Below the pieces are notes generated by a model. The model did not search any database and was not told the DNA's origin. It worked only from the letters and a program-made list of their open reading frames with translations. DNA of 19,464 nt from Desulfobulbus sp. (GTDB taxonomy: Bacteria > Desulfobacterota > Desulfobulbia > Desulfobulbales > Desulfobulbaceae). Shown here one piece after another: positions 14,843 to 19,464 of this stretch. Numbering within the stretch: position 1 is the stretch's first letter; each line of letters starts with the position of its first letter. Made by a program: the position numbers and the translations under genes. The DNA lies in NCBI GenBank assembly GCA_011051825.1, contig DRKH01000435.1, forward strand, positions 1-19,464. The letters are read 5' to 3'.

Positions 14843-15967
14843 TTATTGAATCTGAACGTATTGACCGTCTTTTACCTGATAGACAACAAAGCCGATTCCA
14901 ATAGCGTCGCCCTTGCTGTCAAAGCGGATACTGCCGAAAGGGGTGGCAACATCTTCAGTGTGCAGGACGTTGGCAATGGCTGCCTCATCGGTGGAGCCCG
15001 CCTTGGCCAGAGCATTGGTCAGGGCAAGGGAGGCGGCAATGGCATTATCAAAGAATGCTCCGGGCTCGGACCCATAGGCCTGCTGATATTTATCGTGGTA
15101 TTCCTTGGTCAGCGGATTGCTGGATACGTCGGCCGGTCCGGTAGCATAGACGCCTTCGGCATATTTTCCGGCAACTTTGATGAACGTATCATCCTTTACG
15201 CCATCATCGGAGAGGAAAATGGTGGTCATTCGTTTTTTCCGCATCTGAGTGACGATTTTGGAGGCTTCGGGATGATAGCCGCCAAAAATAACCGCTTCGG
15301 CGCCGGAACGTTTGATCTTCTGGACAACGGCGGAGTAATCAACAGCCCCGGGGGTAATGCCTTCAAAAAGCACTACTTTGGCCTTGCCTGACTGTTCGAT
15401 GAACTTTTTGGCATCCTCAGCAAACCCCTTACCATAATCGCCTTTATCGTGGATGATGGCGATGGTTTTTACTTTCAGGGTATTCAGGGCAAAATCCACC
15501 TCTGTTCGGGCCTGGGCATCGTTGGGAGCAATGGTTCGATAGAAGTTGGGGTAATCTCCACTCTGGGTCAGGCTGGAATCCGTTGCGGAAGGCGACATGA
15601 CGATGATGCCGGCGTCCCGATAGATGGGAAGCGCGGCCTTGGTTGCGCCGGAGCAGATATGCCCGATGACAACATTGACCCCCTGGCTGACCAGCTTGGT
15701 GGCGGTGTTGGTGGCCACTTCCGGCTTGCAGACATCGTCTTCCACCAGCAGTTCCAGTTTGGCGCCGTTGATTCCACCCTTGGCATTGATGTCTTTAACA
15801 ACCAGTTCCGCAGCCTTAACCGTCGGCAACCCGTATGAGGCAAGGTCGCCGCTGTGGGCACCGGCAACGCCGATTTTAATGGTGTCGGCAGCCATGGCCC
15901 CTGCAGCCATACCTGCAGTCAGGGCAGCTGCGGCAATCATTGTCAGCAGTTTGTGATGCATCTTCAC
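14843..15967 (-). CDS. livK: Branched-chain amino acid periplasmic binding protein
   Basis: This 374-residue type I periplasmic-binding protein delivers branched-chain amino acids to LivHMGF. A signal peptide occupies residues 1-26, with a basic start, hydrophobic core and AMA cleavage site before ADTIKIGVAGAHSGDLASYG, the usual first strand. Further family blocks include VIGHICSGATKAALPIY and the ligand-site region VMSPSATDSSLTQSG. A strong Shine-Dalgarno (15974-15981) sits 6 nt before the ATG. It is the first gene of the operon and is followed by a terminator palindrome, so it is probably the most expressed. Exact ligand preference within the Leu/Ile/Val/Ala group cannot be read. The upstream gap holds a 207-bp inverted-repeat element. 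Confidence 0.95.
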   Translation of the reverse strand: MKMHHKLLTMIAAAALTAGMAAGAMAADTIKIGVAGAHSGDLASYGLPTVKAAELVVKDINAKGGINGAKLELLVEDDVCKPEVATNTATKLVSQGVNVVIGHICSGATKAALPIYRDAGIIVMSPSATDSSLTQSGDYPNFYRTIAPNDAQARTEVDFALNTLKVKTIAIIHDKGDYGKGFAEDAKKFIEQSGKAKVVLFEGITPGAVDYSAVVQKIKRSGAEAVIFGGYHPEASKIVTQMRKKRMTTIFLSDDGVKDDTFIKVAGKYAEGVYATGPADVSSNPLTKEYHDKYQQAYGSEPGAFFDNAIAASLALTNALAKAGSTDEAAIANVLHTEDVATPFGSIRFDSKGDAIGIGFVVYQVKDGQYVQIQ

Positions 15968-15973
15968 GTCTGA

Positions 15974-15981
15974 ACCTCCTT
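15974..15981 (-). promoter_or_regulatory. Strong Shine-Dalgarno of livK
   Basis: AAGGAGGT on the minus strand, 6 nt before the livK ATG. It is a near-complete match to the anti-Shine-Dalgarno sequence, the strongest in the operon. Confidence 0.85.
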
Positions 15982-15998
15982 GTAGCTCATTTTGATTT

Positions 15999-16205
15999 CA
16001 GGGAGTCTTGAAAAATTGTATTTCAGGATCCGGCGAGCTTGCCATCCTCGTCCAATCTCCGGGTGATGCTCAGCCCGGTATCCCTGGCCGGGTATATGAC
16101 TGTTATAAAGTATAACGCACATAAAGTATAACGCACGACTTGAACTCGTCATCCCGTCAAGAAGCAGCACCGCCCGATGAAATACTTATTTTTCAAGACT
16201 CCCTG
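15999..16205. repeat. 207-bp element bounded by 27/28-bp inverted repeats, upstream of livK
   Basis: The left arm (15999-16025) starts CAGGGAGTCTTGAAAAA; the right arm (16178-16205) ends TTTTTCAAGACTCCCTG. Their only difference is a short stretch in the middle (AA against TTA) next to TGAAATAC. The interior carries a small CCGGG/CCCGG hairpin (16059-16078) and a 16-bp tandem duplication. No target duplication was found next to the arms. It is either a MITE-like element unrelated to the GTAA family or a long structured leader of livK. A short minus-strand reading frame across it has no supporting features. Confidence 0.75.
16105..16136 (+). repeat. Perfect 16-bp tandem duplication
   Basis: ATAAAGTATAACGCAC occurs twice back to back inside the 207-bp inverted-repeat element. 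Each copy has a TATACT hexamer on the minus strand that resembles a -10 box, but no suitably spaced -35 box was found. Confidence 0.9.
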
Positions 16206-16262
16206 CAACTGAAGAGGAAAATACCTCTCAAATATTCTCCCTTCATACTTCATCGGGGGAAA

Positions 16263-16275
16263 TTTGCACTGCAAA
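16263..16275. promoter_or_regulatory. Candidate operator palindrome TTTGCACTGCAAA
   Basis: A perfect 6-1-6 inverted repeat, about 300 bp upstream of livK, in the otherwise featureless stretch 16206-16483, where I see no gene. It has the symmetry of a repressor site, but no regulator gene is adjacent and it occurs only once here. Confidence 0.25.
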
Positions 16276-16483
16276 AAAATGAGGCCATGTAAAAAAAGAA
16301 ATTACCCTGATGGGTCGGATGGGGTATGAATGAGCCCGTTGATTAATGGTATTTTTGCCCAATCTCTGCGTGATAGAAAAAATTTATCCTTGGAATATCA
16401 ACTGTATGTCTGTGGTAAAATTTTTTGTATGGCTTGACCTTGAACGAAAATCCTCATTAGTCAACAGGCTCATGAATAATTTT

Positions 16484-16703
16484 GTAAGTGTTCAGGGGCA
16501 CCGCACGGAGTCTCGTCCCTCGCTTACCTCTTCGCACGGTCGCGACTGCCCGCATAGAGGGGCTATCGGAGTCTCCGCTCCGCTCCGCTTACCTGCGGCC
16601 AGTCGCGCCTGCACGAATCTACGGCACCCCTGATCACTTACAGGTTTAAGGTATATGAAAACAGATAGTTACAAATCCTGTGACCAGTCATATAATTTTT
16701 TTG
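16484..16703 (+). mobile_element. Element E: largest palindromic mobile element with conserved tail, upstream of lpxK
   Basis: The palindromic part is 16484-16641: left end GTAAGTGTTCAGGGGCACCG; right end, other strand, GTAAGTGATCAGGGGTGCCG. The interior includes two blocks nearly identical to element D and the GC-rich module also found at 3849-3874. The right-hand tail (to about 16703) aligns with the tails of C and D: GGTATATGAAAAC, GTTAC, TGTGACCAG, TATAAT. The octamers flanking the palindrome (ATAATTTT and AGGTTTAA) do not match. It leaves about 70 bp before lpxK. Confidence 0.78.
16668..16696 (+). promoter_or_regulatory. Candidate sigma-70 promoter for lpxK within the tail of element E
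   Basis: GTTACA (16668-16673, four of six matches to the -35 consensus), a 17-nt spacer and TATAAT (16691-16696, perfect -10). It points at lpxK, whose ATG is 77 nt further. Both boxes lie in the conserved tail of the mobile element. Confidence 0.45.
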
Positions 16704-16773
16704 TTTACAGGCACCAACTAAGTTTTTACCGTATCCGGCCGTTGACAACAGGCGCAGATGACGGAGGAAATGC

Positions 16774-17847
16774 ATGAAAAGAGAACTGCTTTTTAATCTG
16801 GGGAGGCCTTTTTCCCCCCTCTACGGTACAATCATGCGGTTCAGGGAGAGTTGTTATCAGCGCCGCCTGTTCAAGACGACATCCTTCCCGGTTCCGGTTA
16901 TCAGTGTCGGAAATCTGACCCTTGGTGGAACAGGGAAAACGCCGATGGTGCAGAGGCTTGCCCGGTTGCTGGTGGAAAACGGTTTCAGACCGGCCGTTGT
17001 CAGTCGAGGGTATGGCGGGGCAACAAAAGAACCGGTCAACGTGGTCTCCGATGGTGAGCAGATCCTGCTGTCTGCGGATTTCGTCGGTGATGAGCCGCGT
17101 CTGCTGGCTGAAACAATGCCCGGTGTGCCGGTGCTCACCGGTGTTGTCCGGAAATTACCGGCCCGGCGGGCAGTTGAAATGGGAGCTGATGTGCTGCTTC
17201 TTGACGACGGTTTTCAGCATATGGCCGTTGGCAGAGATCTGGATATTGTTCTGTTTGCCGCGGACTTCCTGGCCGGGAACTCGCGAATTTTTCCCGGCGG
17301 TGATCTGCGTGAACCTGTCTCCGCCCTTTGGCGGAGTTCCTGTTTTGTGCTGACCGGGGTGAACCCAGACAATAGCGAGCGGGCTGCACGGTTTGCCGAT
17401 CTTCTGCAGGAGCGCTTTCCCGGCAAAACAGTCTATACCGGCAGCAACCGGGTAGCTGGTTATGTCAGGCATGAAGGAGCGGGCACGTTCACCCTGCTTG
17501 GGGAGGAACCACCGGAGCTTGACTCGTGCTTTGGGCTCTGCGGCATTGCCCGTCCTGAGTCGTTTAGAATGACGGTGCGGCACTGCGGTTTATTGCCTCT
17601 TGACTTTCTGGTTCTGAGTGACCATCATGCCTACAAAAAGGAGGATTTCCGCCGGATTAGAGAACAGGTGCGCAGGGCTGGTGCCCGCTGTATCGTGACC
17701 ACCGAAAAGGATATGGTCAAGCTCGCCCGGGCCGACTTTGATGTTCCTGTGTATGGAATCCGGCTTGAAGTAGAACTGCCGGGGCGGTTTACCGACATGG
17801 TTCTGGAGACGGTCAGAGAGGGGAATGATAAAAAAGCTTCTCATTAA
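16774..17847 (+). CDS. lpxK: Tetraacyldisaccharide 4'-kinase
   Basis: The 357-residue membrane-associated kinase phosphorylates the 4' position of the tetraacyl disaccharide made by LpxB, giving lipid IVA. The P-loop GGTGKTP lies at residues 51-57 after a hydrophobic, basic N-terminal segment. Other landmarks are the GDE motif (105-107), DDGFQH (144-149), DHHAY (283-287, holding the likely catalytic histidine) and TTEKDMVKL (309-317). The length is a little above E. coli LpxK (328). A strong GGAGG (16763-16767) lies 6 nt before the ATG. lpxC follows on the same strand after 247 bp with its own likely promoter. Confidence 0.96.
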   Translation: MKRELLFNLGRPFSPLYGTIMRFRESCYQRRLFKTTSFPVPVISVGNLTLGGTGKTPMVQRLARLLVENGFRPAVVSRGYGGATKEPVNVVSDGEQILLSADFVGDEPRLLAETMPGVPVLTGVVRKLPARRAVEMGADVLLLDDGFQHMAVGRDLDIVLFAADFLAGNSRIFPGGDLREPVSALWRSSCFVLTGVNPDNSERAARFADLLQERFPGKTVYTGSNRVAGYVRHEGAGTFTLLGEEPPELDSCFGLCGIARPESFRMTVRHCGLLPLDFLVLSDHHAYKKEDFRRIREQVRRAGARCIVTTEKDMVKLARADFDVPVYGIRLEVELPGRFTDMVLETVREGNDKKASH

Positions 17848-17961
17848 GAAGGGTTATCAGATGTGTCGAATAATCAACAGTTTGTAGAATATTTGCAAAT
17901 TGTGTTCATTTTGACACGGTCGTTGTCGGTGTGCTCACGGATGGATTTCCGGAGCCCTGCT

Positions 17962-17990
17962 TTTATAACATGTTGAAATATAGATATAAT
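17962..17990 (+). promoter_or_regulatory. Candidate sigma-70 promoter for lpxC
   Basis: TTTATA (17962-17967), a 17-nt spacer and TATAAT (17985-17990), about 105 nt before the lpxC ATG. The -10 matches the consensus perfectly and the -35 at four of six positions. The surrounding 247-bp gap has no convincing gene and contains two copies of AATATTTGCAAA (17888-17899 and 18036-18047). Confidence 0.45.
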
Positions 17991-18094
17991 TTTGTTGGCC
18001 ATGGTTGGCGTCCCGTGTTTTTCGGGAGCTGGTGCAATATTTGCAAAGAAAAAGACAATGATCCAGTCAACCTCTTTTTTACACAGGAAATATT

Positions 18095-19093
18095 ATGGCC
18101 TCATATATTGAACCTCATCAGTACACTTTGAAACGACCGGTTACCTGTTGCGGTATCGGTCTGCATACGGGGCGGGCTGTAAACATGACACTCAGGCCTG
18201 CATCGGCAAATGCCGGCATCAGTTTTTTTCGCTCGGACATCAAGGGGCAAAACGCTGTTCCCGCCCACATGGACAAGGTCGTGGATACCACCCTGGCAAC
18301 CACCATCGGGCAGGGCCAGGCAAAAATTTCCACTACCGAGCATCTGCTGGCCGCTCTGCGTGGATCAGGTATTGATAATGTTCATATAGATATAGACAGC
18401 CATGAAGTCCCGATCATGGATGGAAGTGCCGGACCGTTCATACATCTGCTTAAACGCGGCGGACGGAAAAAACAGCATGCCCTGCGTAAAATTCTCCGTA
18501 TCACCAGCCCGATCAGCGTGACCAGCGGTGAAAAAAGTATCCGTATCGAGCCGTATGACGGTTTCAAAGTGACCGGTCGAATCAATTTTGATGATAACTT
18601 AATCAATGAGCAGACCTACAGCGTTGAAGTCACCCGTAAGCGTTTCTGTCGGGAAATAGCCCGGGCCAGAACCTTTGGCTTTGTCGAACAGGTTGAACAG
18701 CTCTGGAAGAGCGGGCTCGCCAAAGGGGGCAACCTGAACAATGTGATTGCCATTCACTGGGACGGACGGTCCATCCTGAACGAGGACGGACTGCGGTTTG
18801 ATGATGAGTTCGTTCGCCATAAACTTCTTGATCTGATTGGCGATATGGTTCTTTTAGGTGGTCCGGTTCTCGGACATGTCGTTGCCAACCGCTCCGGACA
18901 CAGTCTCCATCTTGACCTGATGCAGGCCATTGTCGACAATCCAACCTGCTGGGAATATGTGAAGTATCAGAGAAGAGGGACCGGAACCCATCGTAAGGCC
19001 ATCCGTGAAACCCGGACCGCCGGAAGCCGGCTCCCACTTTTCCGCTCCAAGCGTTCAGATGCGGTTTTGCCCCGGGCCGCCTGTGCTGCATAG
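18095..19093 (+). CDS. lpxC: UDP-3-O-acyl-N-acetylglucosamine deacetylase
   Basis: The 332-residue zinc deacetylase carries out the first committed step of lipid A synthesis. The zinc ligands are H83 (STTEHLLAAL), H242 and D246 (EFVRHKLLDLIGD); the general-base region E82 and H269 (NRSGHSLHLDL) are also present. GIGLHTG (20-26) and EVPIMDGSAGPF (104-115) are standard blocks. The last 40 or so residues form a basic extension beyond the usual end of about 305, with no motif. A CAGGA ribosome site lies 6 nt before the ATG. LpxC is the regulated step of the pathway in many bacteria, often by proteolysis of its C-terminal end; whether the extension serves this here is unknown. Confidence 0.97.
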   Translation: MASYIEPHQYTLKRPVTCCGIGLHTGRAVNMTLRPASANAGISFFRSDIKGQNAVPAHMDKVVDTTLATTIGQGQAKISTTEHLLAALRGSGIDNVHIDIDSHEVPIMDGSAGPFIHLLKRGGRKKQHALRKILRITSPISVTSGEKSIRIEPYDGFKVTGRINFDDNLINEQTYSVEVTRKRFCREIARARTFGFVEQVEQLWKSGLAKGGNLNNVIAIHWDGRSILNEDGLRFDDEFVRHKLLDLIGDMVLLGGPVLGHVVANRSGHSLHLDLMQAIVDNPTCWEYVKYQRRGTGTHRKAIRETRTAGSRLPLFRSKRSDAVLPRAACAA

Positions 19094-19131
19094 GTTAGAC
19101 TGACCTGACGGAGAAATACATTTTCGTTCAG

Positions 19132-19162
19132 CCCGCCGGTAAAAACCGGCGGGTTTTTTTTT
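19132..19162 (+). terminator. Intrinsic terminator of lpxC
   Basis: A 9-bp perfect stem (CCCGCCGGT, loop AAAA, ACCGGCGGG) followed by nine T residues. It begins 38 bp after the lpxC stop and ends the lpxK/lpxC transcription region. Confidence 0.95.
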
Positions 19163-19352
19163 GTCCTTTTTCCGGGAGAAAACTGGTACATATAGTTCTA
19201 TTTTTCAGGTTGGCCGCAATCTTCGGCCCGATTTCGGCAGGTTGAGTTTTGTGGGGAATCCGTTTTATATTTGGTTTCCGGTTTCGGAAGACAGGGAGGA
19301 GGATTCCGTCCGCAGCCCATCTCCACGATCCGATGCCAATGCTTTTTTTATT

Positions 19353-19464
19353 GTAACTATTCAGATAAGGACACAATTTACACAATACCGCAGCCTGTAA
19401 CTGTTCAGGAGTGCCTTAGATTTGTTCATTTAAGACTGTGAAACGTACTGGTGCTACTCGAACA
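19353..19464 (+). mobile_element. Two adjoining left ends of the GTAA mobile family, cut by the window edge
   Basis: From 19353 the first 27 bp are identical to element B, then a degenerate stretch follows. At 19397 a new end, GTAACTGTTCAGGAGTGCC, starts in the same direction and continues past the window. This looks like one element inserted into or against another. The region between the lpxC terminator and 19353 (19163-19352) shows no gene that I can support. Confidence 0.65.

Noticed and set aside
15964..16170. Minus-strand 68-residue reading frame across the 207-bp inverted-repeat element
   Set aside because: It overlaps the livK start and its Shine-Dalgarno and consists mostly of repeat sequence; there is no start signal.
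16270..16295. Sigma-54 promoter for liv on the minus strand (TGGCC...TTTGCA)
   Set aside because: The spacing between the GG and GC elements is two bases too long for a sigma-54 promoter.
16346..16633. Plus-strand 95-residue reading frame upstream of lpxK
   Set aside because: Its second half is the interior of mobile element E and its first half is AT-rich non-coding sequence with no ribosome site.
16641..16760. A relic gene start (MKT...Y..CD...FF) shared by the tails of elements C and E
   Set aside because: The similarity is explained by nucleotide homology of the tail; there is no ribosome site, element D lacks the ATG, and the frames do not continue into similar protein.
17888..18047. 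Two copies of AATATTTGCAAA upstream of lpxC as a regulator site
   Set aside because: Only two copies, 148 bp apart, in AT-rich sequence; not enough to claim an operator.
17931..18131. Small 66-residue reading frame upstream of and overlapping lpxC
   Set aside because: It has no ribosome site, overlaps lpxC in another frame and spans the likely lpxC promoter.

Overview
The window looks like chromosome from a Gram-negative, lipid A-making bacterium, most likely a deltaproteobacterial sulfate or sulfur metaboliser (Desulfobulbales-like). That placement is an inference from gene content: UPF0210 with an ACT protein, a Gfo/Idh/MocA oxidoreductase directly upstream of lpxB, a complete Liv branched-chain amino acid ABC transporter, and intergenic heptamer microsatellites. 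Base composition is fairly even and moderately GC, except for an AT-rich island at about 7280-8320. There are no rRNA, tRNA or CRISPR features.

Layout. (1) 7-3628, minus strand: a tight operon of ACT protein, PFL/UPF0210 protein, response-regulator adenylate cyclase and LysE exporter. (2) 3629-4050: a repeat-filled gap with two small inverted-repeat mobile elements. (3) 4051-5695, minus: a GGDEF response regulator overlapping a ThiF/HesA-type E1-like enzyme. (4) 5977-6794, plus: DUF493 protein translationally coupled to an unknown 180-residue protein. It converges on a stand-alone Smr protein (minus), then an AT-rich orphan membrane/coiled-coil gene (minus). (5) 8462-10903, minus: a small acidic protein, a Gfo/Idh/MocA oxidoreductase (possibly GnnA-like) and lpxB. 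(6) 11090-15967, minus: livK-livH-livM-livG-livF, with a strong terminator-like palindrome after livK and a heptamer array just after livF. (7) 15968-16773: a structured intergenic region with a 207-bp inverted-repeat element and one long palindromic mobile element. (8) 16774-19093, plus: lpxK and lpxC, closed by a clear intrinsic terminator. Three lipid A genes (lpxB, lpxK, lpxC) therefore flank the liv operon.

The most interesting signal is a dispersed family of small inverted-repeat elements whose ends begin GTAA(C/G)TG(A/T)TCAGG. At least five copies lie in 19 kb, plus partial copies at the right edge. Two have exact 8-bp target duplications, which together with the GTAA termini resembles IS66-family ends, so they are probably MITE-like non-autonomous derivatives. 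They repeatedly land at gene 3' ends, and their GTAA/TTAC termini supply the stop codon of the ThiF-like gene, the Smr gene and probably the unknown 6252-6794 gene. Three copies share a conserved ~60-bp one-sided tail that in one case may carry the promoter for lpxK.
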